From positions 61,547,073 to 61,564,246 of the forward strand of contig CM031620.1 of NCBI GenBank assembly GCA_018398815.1: a DNA stretch of 17,174 nt. The letters run 5' to 3'. A program made the position numbers and the translations under genes. The notes beneath the pieces were generated by a model. It had not been told where the DNA came from. It saw only the letters and a list, made by a program, of their open reading frames with translations, and searched no databases. This DNA comes from Conus ventricosus. Its lineage: Eukaryota; Mollusca; Gastropoda; Neogastropoda; Conidae. Shown here in pieces: positions 1 through 8,701 of the stretch (within the stretch, counting starts at the first letter, position 1; each line of letters begins with the position of its first letter).

Positions 1-102
1 GGGCGAGTGATACCGAGAACAGGGGGATTGTCTTTGCCCACAAAACCGTGGCGCTTTTTCGGGGTTTATTTTTACACATACACAAATTCTTACACATCAC
101 GA

Positions 103-142
103 ACGCACGCACGTACGCGTGCGACGGGCGCGCGCGCACATG
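103..142. repeat. Alternating purine-pyrimidine CG/CA tract
   Basis: Two runs of strictly alternating purine-pyrimidine bases (ACGCACGCACGTACGCGTGCG at its core, then GCGCGCGCGCACATG) sit beside a CA-rich stretch to about 200. Such runs can adopt Z-DNA under torsion. No gene is supported in 1-362; the open frames there are by-products of low complexity. Confidence 0.6.
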
Positions 143-362
143 GCCACAACAAACACACACACACCACACACCACATGCGCACCCGCATGCAAAACAGCGC
201 GCGCACTACAATATGTACATAAAAGCAGAAACTTCCGTAAATCCCTCATTATGATTATTAAATTACAGTGGGGGTTAGGTATGAACTTTAAAAGCCTGAC
301 TAATGGAAAAAAAAAAAACAAAAAAAAGCCCAGCGCTTGACGAAAAACTGCGCAACCCAAAT

Positions 363-475
363 CGAGTGTGTGTGTGTGGGTGTGTGTGTGTGTGTGTGTA
401 TGTGTTGTGGGTGTTGTTGGTGTGTGTGTGTGTTTTTTTGGTGGGGTTTGGTGTGTGTGTGCTGGTGTCTGTAAG
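363..475. repeat. (TG)n microsatellite
   Basis: Imperfect TG dinucleotide array interrupted by GGG, TTG and a short T run. It is followed directly by a purine-only array. Open frames across it encode only Val/Cys or Thr/His monotony and are not genes. Confidence 0.9.
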
Positions 476-905
476 AAAAGAGAGAGAGAGAGAGAGAGAA
501 GGAGAGAGAGAGAAGGGAGAGGAGAGAGGAGAAAAAGGAGAGAGAAAAAAAAAAAACAGAAAGAGGTGAGAGAGGAATGGTTGAGAAAACGACTAACAAG
601 CACTGACGCAAATTCCCCACTTAAAAAATCTAGGGAAGAAAAGAAACTGCACATTAACACCGGCGGCATCAAAAATGGAGAGAGAAGAGAGAGAGAGAAG
701 AGAAGAGAGGAGAGGAGAGAGAGAAGAGGAAGAGGAGAGAGTCTGACATAGGGGAGAGAGGGAGGGGGAGATTGGGGGGGGGGAGGATGATGATTGAGAA
801 TAATACAAAAGAAACGAATGCACGGATCCTTTTCACACAAAATAAATTTAAAAGATGCAGAGAAGGAGAGAGAGAGGGGGAGAGGGGAGGGGGGAGGAGG
901 ACTGA
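476..905. repeat. Polypurine (AG)n arrays with short unique spacers
   Basis: Several AG/GGA blocks (about 476-570, 675-742, 750-790, 856-900) are separated by 60-100 bp of ordinary sequence. The plus strand is almost purely purine within the blocks. The long Glu/Arg and Ser/Leu reading frames here are repeat artefacts. Confidence 0.9.
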
Positions 906-1028
906 TTAAATAATACATATATGAAAAAACTTGACGCACAGTACTTTGTACATTATACAAAATCAAAAAAAGCATGATCAGAGAGAAAAAATTTTTCCAT
1001 GACAATGGCTTGCACTCATAATGAACAA

Positions 1029-1250
1029 CTTCTCTCTCTCTCTCTTTTCTCTCCTCTCTCCTCTCTCTCTCTTCTCTCTCTCTCTCTCTCTCTCTCTCCT
1101 CTCTCTCTCACACACACACACAACACACACTCCTCTCCTCTCTCTCTCTCTTCACCCACACACCCACACTCTCTCTCCTCTCTCAAAAACCACACACACA
1201 CACACACCCCACCCACCACACCCAACACACACAACACACACACAACCCAA
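1029..1250. repeat. (CT)n then (CA)n microsatellite, opposite strand bias
   Basis: Pyrimidine-rich CT blocks (1029-1108, 1131-1180) alternate with CA blocks (1109-1130, 1188-1248). The strand bias is the reverse of the AG/TG arrays at 363-905, so the order TG-AG ... CT-CA is roughly a mirror image across about 970. Confidence 0.88.
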
Positions 1251-1255
1251 AAAAT

Positions 1256-1475
1256 TTACATTACACGGACAGGGCCATACGATTGAGGCGGAGAAGAGGA
1301 AGAGAGGAAGGAGAGAGAGAGAGGGGAGAGAGAGAGAGAGAGAGAGAGAGGGGAGAGGAGAGAGAAATAAAACTAAAAATGACGTGCATGCATGACTTCA
1401 CAGAACAAACAGATACACACACACACACAACCACAACACACACACACACACACACACCACACACACACCACACAA
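1256..1475. repeat. Compound repeat unit, copy 1: spacer-(GA)n-spacer-(AC)n
   Basis: The unit has a spacer containing ATTACA and GGCCAT, then (GA)n at about 1288-1368, then a spacer with TGCATGACTT (1389-1398), then (AC)n at about 1412-1475. The same order and the same landmark words recur in the next unit, so this is a duplicated compound microsatellite and not independent arrays. Confidence 0.6.
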
Positions 1476-1676
1476 ATTACAGGCCATGCAACGAGACTGA
1501 GGTGGGGGGGGGAAGGGAGGGAGGGAGAGGGGAGGCAGGAGGAGAGGGGGGGGGAAGGAAGAGGAGAGAGAGAGAGAGAGGGGGGGGGAGAGAGAGGAGA
1601 GAGAGAGAGAGAAGAAGAGAGAGAGAGAGGAAGCAAATTGAAACTGCGTGATGCATGACTTAACAAAAAAAAACGA

Positions 1677-1716
<40 letters not shown>

Positions 1717-1858
1717 CCCCACACAACACTGACCACACACACACACCACACACACACACACACAACACACACACACCAAACGCACAAAACCCCAAACACG
1801 CACGCACCAGCAGCACGACGCCGCACGCACGCACCACACACACACACATGTGTACTCA
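1476..1858. repeat. Compound repeat unit, copy 2: spacer-(GA)n-spacer-(AC)n
   Basis: ATTACAGGCCATGC is followed by a G-rich (GA)n block (about 1501-1632), then TGCATGACTT (1652-1661) and a long AC array (about 1678-1855). Order and spacer words match copy 1. The TGCATGACTT landmarks are 263 bp apart. The two copies differ mainly in microsatellite length. Confidence 0.6.
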
Positions 1859-2036
1859 CGATTGTGGGAAAGGGTTGTGTGTCAATATCATTTATACATA
1901 ATGTTCATTTCACTTTTAACACAACACAAATGTTTTGTTGGCACAGTCGTGGGGTGCCCTACATCTCAGTCAGCGGCTTGTGTTACGAATAGTGTGACAC
2001 GACAGGGCTTTTGCTTTTGCCCCCCTTCCCCTCTCT

Positions 2037-2072
2037 AAAACCCCCCCCACCCCCCCCCCGTCCCCCCCCCCC
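2037..2072. repeat. Poly-C tract (minus-strand G-quadruplex / i-motif potential)
   Basis: Three long C runs separated by A or GT. The complementary strand has G runs of 8 or more spaced by 1-2 bases, which satisfies the usual G-quadruplex pattern if long runs are split. No gene context is seen. Confidence 0.7.
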
Positions 2073-2600
2073 ACATTTAAATAAAGTACACTTTGCCCGT
2101 TGAAAAAAAAATCTAAAACAAAAACAAAATTGTGTTCAGTAGTTACTTCATTCATGTAAAAATTTTTAAAACCAATATTTATAATATATGCAAAATTTTG
2201 GGAAACAAAGGTCAAATTCTAGCTTTTTAAATACCCTTTACAAAATGCAATTCAATTTTAGTGAACATATGTCAATTGAAAGAAAAATAAAATGCTCTTA
2301 CGTTCTATGGGATGATTATGTACACAATTTTTTTTGGTCAATTTGGGATAGTACTTAGTATGCTTTTTCTTTCAACAAATCTTACGTGTAAAATTTTTCA
2401 TACATGTTTCTGCTCTGAAATGGATGATCTGCAAAAGTCCCCGGGAAAAACATTATTGAATTTTTTCATGAAAAAATTTAAAAAGATGCTTAGGGAAAGA
2501 ATGTAAAAAATGAAAATTTACAAAACTTTCCCCCCCGAATATGCTGTGTTTTTTTCTACTTTGGGGGCAGTATCAGTCCTGAAACTGTGGTGCCCCAGTG
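2073..2600. other. AT-rich spacer, nothing recognised
   Basis: AT-rich DNA with many homopolymer runs. The one open frame (2312-2506, plus) has no recognisable motif and simple-sequence composition. I see no promoter, repeat or RNA gene that I can support. Confidence 0.5.
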
Positions 2601-4047
2601 TCAGATGCCTGTGAGAAATTTTGAGCTGTTGCTTTTTGTTTTTAAACCCCCGACTCTTCTCAACAGTGATTGATTTGGGTGTGTCTCTCGCCTCCTTGTT
2701 TCCCCCAGCAGGCCATTCTGCCCCCCATGTCTGATCCGGGGAACAAGTGATGTTCCAACAGTTTTTTTTGAATGGGCAGTTTTGGGGAAAACTTTTTCTC
2801 TGTAAAAGGCCATGTCCCGTTTAAATGGATGTTTCAATTCTTCAATCTATCATAAGATGGCCTTTGATGCTATGCCCCGATGAACATCAAAAGAGGGCAT
2901 TCAGCTCAGTAATTTGTCACGAATGTTTCGGGATGTATTTAGTAGGGCCGCGATTGGGGAATTCTCCTGTCTTTTTGCAACACTCTGCAGATGTTTTTGT
3001 ACACCCGGGTTTTTTCAGTATTGTTGCAATGGGTTCCCACAAAGGGGCCCCGGAAAAGATAACCTGTGGGGAAAATTTGTTTGCCCCGAAAAACTTCTAA
3101 TTTGCTTTTATTGGCCCAGAACGGAATAGCAATGAATGTGCTGTAGATTTCATTTTCTCCCTTCTTCCTTGGTTCTTTTTTTTGCTTTCTTTTAAGTTCC
3201 TTTTTAGTTTTACTTTTGGCCCTTTGGATGGAGTTTGTTCGCATTTCTTTTTCTTTCCAAGGGGTCTATGCCTTTACATGTGCTGAAAGACTGAGAAATA
3301 TACAAAGTAAGAGTGATGCTCAGTGAAGCATAATGCTTGCCAGCCGTTCATCAAGAGCATGGGACTCTCTTCAAGCAGGTCATGGGTTTTTTGACAAAAA
3401 CCCAGAAAAGGTGAAAGGGAGGGAGGGGTCACTTGTTCAGTTTTATGTCTAAAAGGGTTTTTTGTACATTGTTGAAAGTTTGGGTTTGATTTCATTTTTC
3501 CTCCCCCTTATATTCTGATAGTCCCCTTTATCTGACTGACCTTCTCTTGCTGATGTTTTCCTTCATTGTTCTCCGGGGGCAGTGCACTGTGTCTTCGGTT
3601 TTTGTGCAGTCAACCGGGTGGACCCTGTGCACCTGACAGTCCAACCTTTTTGTTAAAAATTACTCCAAGAGAAAAAGGCGAGTTTTTTGCCCCTCCATTC
3701 CATGCTTTCAAGGTCTTTCAAATTTTCTTTTGTAAGGGTCCAACAGTCTTTTAGGGTTTCAGGGGGTCCTTACATTCAGCAAGGTCATAATGCATGTGTT
3801 TTGCTTTGAATTTGGTTCACCCGGGTTTTCTTTTGAACATCATTTAAAGACCGCCTCCATGGTCACCCCCAAACTTGATCCCGATTTCGTTCCTTTAATC
3901 TCCATCGCCTGTTAATCGCCTTGATTGTATAAGCATCCCGCGTTTGGTGACAAATGCTGGGACATCTTAATGCCCGCAGAAAGGGGTTGGAACCAGTTCC
4001 AAAATCCATCCATCTCATTCCAGACCCCACACTTTTTCATCTGACAT
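2601..4047 (-). other. Unassigned region with short minus-strand open frames
   Basis: Minus-strand frames at 2601-2837, 2939-3244, 3274-3495 and 3912-4100 are each 62-101 codons, rich in Lys, Arg and Ser, and lie in different phases. They could be a decayed gene or transposon read from about 4630 down to 2600, since more of the longer frames lie on this strand. No motif of a known family is visible. The sequence has unusually many runs of four or more identical bases. Plus-strand frames here (2825-3100, 3566-3754) look no better. Confidence 0.3.
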
Positions 4048-4461
4048 TCATTTGCCCCCTGTGCTTTGATTGTTCTTTCCTTTCTTTCTTTCACTGGCAA
4101 ACTTACCCGAGCCTCCTATAGAATGTTTGTGCAGTCGTACTTTGTCAAATGAGGCCAAGTGCCGCACGAAGGGCGGACCTTGTTTTTCATTACAGTATTG
4201 ACCCCTTTCGTTCATTAAGAACAGCTGTTTGCGTAATTGTTGCCGTCTTTGTTCTGTCCCGCTGTTTGGCCGCATCTTGTTTAGTGTCTCCCGATCATTC
4301 AAACGAATTTTGTTCATTTTTTTTGCTCGCTTCTTCCTGAGTGGGGTTCGAGCTTCACTTGATGCTTCCCAGGTTTTGTAATTTTTTTCAGCACAATCGG
4401 CTGTCCCCCAGTTTGGGAGTGACGTCATTTTTTCATGGGCTGTGGAGCTTAATGCGGGCAA
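4048..4461 (-). CDS. Hypothetical charged protein fragment
   Basis: This is the longest non-repetitive open frame in the window's first 6 kb: 137 codons, with a first ATG at about 4428 (the upstream start is TTG). The predicted protein is strongly basic, with a Lys/Arg-rich centre (KKRAKKMNKIRLNDRE) and Gln/Arg-rich helix-prone residues after it. No signal peptide, membrane segment or known domain is visible. Another minus frame (4449-4634) abuts it in a different phase, so a longer broken coding region is possible. It may equally be a chance frame. I do not recognise it. Confidence 0.25.
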   Translation of the reverse strand: MPALSSTAHEKMTSLPNWGTADCAEKNYKTWEASSEARTPLRKKRAKKMNKIRLNDRETLNKMRPNSGTEQRRQQLRKQLFLMNERGQYCNEKQGPPFVRHLASFDKVRLHKHSIGGSGKFASERKKGKNNQSTGGK

Positions 4462-4639
4462 GTTTTGTGAAAAAAATTTTTCTGGTTGTCAGTGGTGCCT
4501 TTTAGCTGATCAAAGGCCCGAGGGGTTTTTTTCTGAATGGAGACAATGCTTTTCAAAGCCAGTTTTGGGAAAGGTCCCGCACTGATGGCCTTTGAATCTC
4601 TGGGGGGGAGTTGATGTGGGTCAGATGTGAACAAAAGGA

Positions 4640-5225
4640 AACTTTTTTTTGATGGAGATAATGTTATTTATGCCATGGGACAGTCTGCACTGATACGTTT
4701 TAGGGACTTTTGCCGGAGTTGATGGGTTCAAAGAGACAGAAAAGAAAAACACTACAAAATCAAGTTTTGATTGGCACTTTCGTTTTGCTGGTTGGGATAC
4801 TGTTTAGAACGGCAGATTTCTTTATCTTTTTTCTTTGGGTTTCCCCCCTTTACTCTCTTTAAAGTGAGCGCATAGCGCACATGACTGACAGATAAAACTG
4901 GGATCAAACATGCCCTAATTTTGAGGCTTTTTTAAATTTTTGCCAAAGCACGCTTTGCGTAGTTGAATTTTTGCGGTTTATCAGATTTTTCAAAGTTCTT
5001 TTCACAAAAAACACAGACTATTTTTGAATGTACTTTTCCCCCCTACTTTCCCGAACATTTTCATTGAAAATTACATTTTTTTCAGAAGCACACCAACATG
5101 TTCCTGATTTGTTTTTTCTTTCTTTAAAACTCTTGACCTTTTCCACACGTCTACAAAGCTTTAAACGTTCAAAAAGTACAGTAGAGAATGACCGTTTTGT
5201 TCCATAATCCCTTTTGGCCACCCCA
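4640..5225. other. Spacer, nothing recognised
   Basis: T-rich sequence without a convincing reading frame, repeat or RNA. A small imperfect dyad GTGAGCGCATAGCGCAC lies at about 4865-4881. The minus frame reaching into 5018-5338 is mostly microsatellite-derived. Confidence 0.4.
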
Positions 5226-5337
5226 CCCCCCCTCCCTCTCTCTCTCTCTTTTTCTTCTCCTCTCTCTCTTCTCTCCTCTCTCTTCTCTCTCTCACACCAC
5301 ACACCACAAACCCCAACACACACACAACACACACACA
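5226..5337. repeat. (CT)n-(CA)n compound microsatellite
   Basis: A pyrimidine tract of CT and CTT units is followed by CA/CACA units and an A run. It has the same CT-then-CA order as 1029-1250. Confidence 0.9.
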
Positions 5338-5344
5338 CATAAAA

Positions 5345-5925
5345 AAAAACCTAATGTATACCAACAGCACACTTTAATTTGATTGCCGTAGAAATATAGT
5401 AGTGAGGAAATGAATATTATTTTAATTTTGATAATTGTTTCTTATTATGTTAGGCCCAACCTTACTGTTACAGTAGTGTTATTTTGCTTGTAGTAATTAT
5501 GTTATCCCCTTTCGTTTCCCCTTTAAATTTGGCCTACGTTGCCTACATGCAACCATAGTCATATAAAATGTAGCAACAATAAAAAAATATGTTGTAACAA
5601 AGGTGTTAAATACGACCCCCTTTTCAAATGCCAAATTTTCGTTCACAAAAAAGTTGCCAATGTTTGACCCATTCGGCTTAAAAGAATCACCAAAAGACGC
5701 AGCCCCCAGGCCCGGGGACCGGTCGCAAAGTTCTGTCAGAAAAATTTTAAAAAAACATGCTTAAATTTGGTACTCACGAGTGGTCGAAAAGCCATTTTTG
5801 TCCTTTTTCAAGTACTACGAGCTATTGCTGACACACAAAATTATAGTTAAAAAAAAAAAGACATAAATAAACTTATGATGTTCACAGGTCTCGAAACGTC
5901 CACCTCACACACACAGCTACGCGCT
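5345..5925. other. AT-rich spacer, nothing recognised
   Basis: AT-rich DNA with no open frame of note. A 6-bp hairpin ACGCGC/GCGCGT with loop TTCGTG lies at 5919-5936, just downstream. Nothing else can be supported. Confidence 0.4.
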
Positions 5926-6039
5926 TCGTGGCGCGTTGGAAGTGGGTGGGGAATGGGTTTTTCTGCCTAGTGGGGTCAAAAGGCAAAACGCTGAGGAAAA
6001 TTAAATTTCAGTTTTCTCTGAGTTACCTGCGGCCCGTGC

Positions 6040-6377
6040 CCGCTCCCCAAAACTGGTGCCCTAGGGCCCTGCCTGGGGTTTTCGGACTGTGCGGGGTGGA
6101 CAGGGGGAAAACCCTCCGACCCCCCCCTACATTGGTGCCGAGGTCAGTCGCCTGTTGTTATGGAAAAATGCTGCGGGGGAAGGGGGAACCCCTGCCTCGA
6201 CCCCCACTCCTCACACTGGTGTCGTAGGTCCCGTCGCTGGTGTTGCGGACTGCTGCGGGGTGGACAGAGGAGAACCCTGCCTCGACCCCCGCTCCTCACA
6301 CTGGTGCGTAGGTCCGTCGCCTGGTTGTTGTAGACTGCTGCGGGGTGGACGGAGGGAAACCCCTGCCGAAGCCTCAC
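6040..6377. repeat. Tandem minisatellite, ~79-85 bp unit, about 4 copies
   Basis: Each unit has a CTGGTG/TTGGTG word (6053, 6132, 6216, 6301; spacing 79, 84, 85), then GTCGCCTG-like and GACTGCTGCGGGGTGGACRGRGG-like blocks, then ACCCCTGCCTCGACCCCC. The last two full copies are most alike and the first is most diverged. The unit is GC-rich, unlike the AT-rich DNA on the left. On the minus strand each copy can be read as HQCEE...GSRQG-type peptide repeats, but frames shift between copies, so translation is unproven. It borders the minus-strand coding remnant at 6400-7500 and could be its 3' region. Confidence 0.75.
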
Positions 6378-6399
6378 AGGTGTAGTGGGTGAACCGGGC

Positions 6400-6855
6400 C
6401 ATCTCTTGACACAGCAGTGGGCCCTGATCAGTGTGCGCTGCCTTAGTCACAGCTGTATGTGATCTGGTGGTAATGGAAGCAGGTATTGGCAGTCTCGAGT
6501 GTCATCAGAGCTGGGTCGTCTGTGGAAAGGTCATCGGTCAATTTGTGGTAATCACCAGTGTCCTTGTCTCTCTGGGTGTTCAGTCCGTCTTCGTCTGCTG
6601 CTCACTGTGTCTGTCTTCATCTTCACGGTCACTTACAGATCTGTCCTCTTTAACCCATTCCCAGTGTTCTCAGTGTCGTGAAAGTCGTCAATGTCGCCTG
6701 TCAGTGCCCAGTCCCGCATTGATTAAAGCTACCATTGGGCACCCGCCCTCCCTCCTGCTTCCTCGTAGACACCCTCTTGGGCACGGTCAGTGTCGTCACG
6801 AGTCAAATGTCTGTCTATAGTGTCGATATCAGATAATCTGCGAGTGTGATGTGTA
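6400..6855 (-). pseudogene. Frameshifted downstream part of charged coding region
   Basis: On the minus strand, the sequence after the stop of the 6856-7173 frame continues in a different phase as a long stop-poor stretch rich in Asp, Arg, Thr and Glu (for example RRLSDIDTIDRHLTRDD, about 6780-6845). Further acidic and basic segments follow in other phases down to about 6540. The amino-acid flavour matches the frame upstream, so I read this as one broken gene and not separate genes. No domain is recognised, and the exact break points are uncertain. Confidence 0.35.
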
Positions 6856-7173
6856 TTAACACGCCGTCTGTTGTCGTAGTCGTGTTCTGTTGTGACTGAT
6901 GGTGTCTTCTCGATGCTGTAACGGGCACATACGGACGTTTCTCAGGTACCTCCGTCGCCCCTCTTCCCGAAGTCGCATCATCTCGTCACACTGGTGCGGG
7001 GTAAGATCAGGACCAAGTCTGACGCCGTCATTCTCCTGCAGCTCACGACGAGCCCTCTGGCTGGACATCAGGACCATGGTCAAGTCATACCGCTGAAGGT
7101 AACGATGACAGCTCTCTTTGGTCATCTTGCGTCGTCCCACGCGAACAGCATCGACAACATCGTCACGGTCCAC
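6856..7173 (-). pseudogene. Charged helical protein fragment, possible retroelement ORF1-like
   Basis: A 105-codon minus-strand frame rich in Arg, Glu and Asp with helix-prone composition (SQRARRELQEN; HQCDEMMRLREEGRRRY). Upstream in other phases lie a CxxCxxHH word (CRLCRRHH, about 7400) and a coiled-coil-like stretch (HESEDYIQRLENQF, about 7300-7345) followed by a basic RRRNVKISG-like motif. A coiled coil followed by such a basic motif is seen in ORF1 proteins of L1-type non-LTR elements, but that assignment is tentative. At least three one-base shifts separate the pieces, so it is not an intact gene. It lies between the ~85-bp tandem repeats and the hairpin at 7493-7576. Confidence 0.4.
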
Positions 7174-7299
7174 ACGAAGTCAGTGTAGTAAGTGTTCAGT
7201 AAGTTATGAGCGTACTGACCAGCCCTGATGATGTTTCACCTGACGGTCCTCCAGCCGGAAATCTTAACGTTCCTGCGACGTAGATCTGACTGTATTCGT

Positions 7300-7522
7300 T
7301 CAAAACTGGTTCTCTAGTCTCTGAATGTAATCTTCTGACTCATGCATTCGTCTTTGGAGGGTCTGTATATCCGTCGAGTTCCGTGTGATGCCTGCGACAC
7401 AAACGACAACCCTGCTTGATGTCGGACATGTCATGTGCAAACTGATTCCGATATTGACTGTCTGGTGTGAAAGGCTGGACACTAACCACAATGAGAACAG
7501 TAAAAGGCGGATTCTGGCTCAT
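7300..7522 (-). pseudogene. Upstream part of the same broken coding region
   Basis: Two overlapping minus frames (7340-7522 and 7300-7491) together look like the N-terminal part of the gene continued at 6856-7173. One carries Cys/His residues (CRLCRRHH), the other a heptad-like acidic helix (HESEDYIQRLENQF). The frame phases change at about 7345 and again at 7310, so the protein is not intact. Its apparent start lies inside the left arm of the inverted repeat at 7493-7528. Function is unknown. Confidence 0.35.
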
Positions 7523-7576
7523 CCGCTCTCAACCAGTTTCGAGCGGATGACGCCAGAATCACCTTTTACTGTTCTT
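7493..7576. repeat. 36-bp near-perfect inverted repeat (hairpin)
   Basis: The left arm 7493-7528 and right arm 7541-7576 are reverse complements over about 36 bp with only a few mismatches or one-base gaps. They enclose a 12-base loop, TCAACCAGTTTC. The outer part is AGAACAGTAAAAGG and the inner part CATCCGCTC. The mismatches argue against a simple assembly fold-back. It sits exactly at the 5' edge of the minus-strand coding remnant. Confidence 0.9.
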
Positions 7577-7579
7577 GAC

Positions 7580-7836
7580 AAGTAAGACTTCAACAACGAA
7601 TTAAAAATAATAATCCATCACACATTCTCTTTCAATAACCAAAAAAATAACGATTTTTTTACAAACATACATACTGTGTTAGGATTATCCGTTTTCAATA
7701 CTAATTTACTAAACTTTTCAGATTTTAGTTTTTGCTTAATCCTGCGTTTTTCCTGATCATTTTCAATAACAGCGGAAAATCCCACCTAAATCTGGAAATG
7801 ATGTATGGCTTGACTGAGACACTGCGCGCGCAGGCC
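7580..7836. other. AT-rich spacer, nothing recognised
   Basis: AT-rich unique DNA between the inverted repeat and the promoter-like block. No frame, repeat or RNA gene can be supported. Confidence 0.4.
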
Positions 7837-7912
7837 TAATTATAGGATTTAGGCGGTGTTAGCTAATTAGGGTACAGTGGTCCGTGTGGCTCCTGTGATA
7901 CTGTAATTAGCT
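7837..7912. promoter_or_regulatory. Cluster of three TAATTA homeodomain-type sites
   Basis: TAATTA occurs at 7837-7842, 7864-7869 and 7904-7909. The last two are embedded in a perfect 9-bp inverted repeat, AGCTAATTA / TAATTAGCT. TAATTA is the classic binding core of many homeodomain proteins. The cluster lies about 210-280 bp before the ATG at 8119. Function is inferred from the motif only. Confidence 0.35.
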
Positions 7913-7990
7913 GACTGCAACTTCACGGGCGGACAGTTCCAGACATGTTTACTGTGTGTAGCCTCTTATCGAATCAAGTGCTGAGCTTAA

Positions 7991-8040
7991 ATCACGTGAC
8001 ACTTTGTGTTGTGGCAACCAAACACAACTGCCGCCATTTT
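7991..8040 (+). promoter_or_regulatory. Promoter-like block: E-box TCACGTGA and YY1-type GCCGCCATTTT
   Basis: A palindromic TCACGTGA (7992-7999; bHLH-zip, USF/TFE-type) is followed by GTGGCAAC (an RFX half-site-like word, about 8010-8018) and GCCGCCATTTT (8030-8040), which is the reverse complement of the YY1 consensus AAAATGGCGGC. YY1-type sites are common close to metazoan transcription starts. The next ATG is 78 bp downstream at 8119. The combination suggests a genuine host promoter firing rightward, but there is no expression evidence. Confidence 0.45.
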
Positions 8041-8118
8041 ACATTTGACAGGCGTGCTGTGTGGTTGTATGCTGGTGTGGCTAGCATTTTTCAGAGAGAA
8101 CTTGTGTTTGTTAAAAAC

Positions 8119-8643
8119 ATGGCGAGTCAGGGAAGTGATGTTTCAATGCCTTCTGCCAGTGCTGGAAGTGACGTATCTATCACTGAAGAAGTGTGTGAAC
8201 TGTTGTTATCTTCGCAAGGAAACTTTCGGATCAACAGACGATCTTGTGGAAAAATACATTGTTTATCATGAGGCCATGGCAAAGTTTTTGACAAATAAAT
8301 TGAGTGGCGAGCTTGTTCTCCTCCCTCAAAGCCAAAAGGAAGCATTTCGTTTTTGTTTCCTCAACAAAAAACGGAACTATCAGTTGAAGATCTTGACAAA
8401 TATTTGAAAACACAGCTTTGTGAGCTGTCTTCCAAACCATTTGATAAAACCAAAACCTTTGAAAGTGTTCAAGAAATGACTCCTTTCTTACACAGTGTTT
8501 GTTACTCCGTGAAAGATAGTGAAAAGAAATCTCTTTCCCAAGCTCTTTTTTTTAGGGCATTGGCTTCAGAAAGCAAAGACAATTTTGAAACAGTCAAAAA
8601 CAAAAAAGTGGGAGTCCTATCTGAAAGAAGATTTGCTGGTTGA
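8119..8643 (+). CDS. Candidate host gene, unknown protein, frameshifted
   Basis: From ATG 8119 (MASQGSDVSM) a Ser-rich N-terminus reads into EEVCELLLSS, then an apparent one-base shift near 8205-8215 moves the coding sense to the next phase (DDLVEKYIVYHEAMAKFL, about 8240-8295). A second shift at the T5/A6 homopolymers near 8350-8370 moves it to a third phase (SVEDLDKYLKTQLCEL, about 8381-8428), which runs to the TGA at 8641-8643. The whole would be about 170 residues, mainly helical and charged, with no signal peptide or membrane segment. I do not recognise the family. Both shifts could be assembly indels, because the promoter-like block upstream and even composition suggest a live gene. A short intron at the first shift is possible but unsupported. 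No polyadenylation signal is seen immediately after the stop. Confidence 0.5.
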
Positions 8644-8701
8644 GCCAACTCGTGTAAAAAGATAATTGAAATGTCATTTTGTTTTATTCTTATCCAAAAT
8701 T

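Noticed and set aside
97..1005. 302-codon minus-strand open frame
   Set aside because: Made almost entirely of Ser/Leu/Pro and Thr/His from CT and AC repeats. Open by composition, not selection.
1373..1849. 158-codon Cys/Val-rich minus frame
   Set aside because: Translation of AC and GA microsatellites.
4340..4360. tRNA-like GGTTCGA word
   Set aside because: No acceptor stem, D-loop or anticodon arm can be drawn around it.
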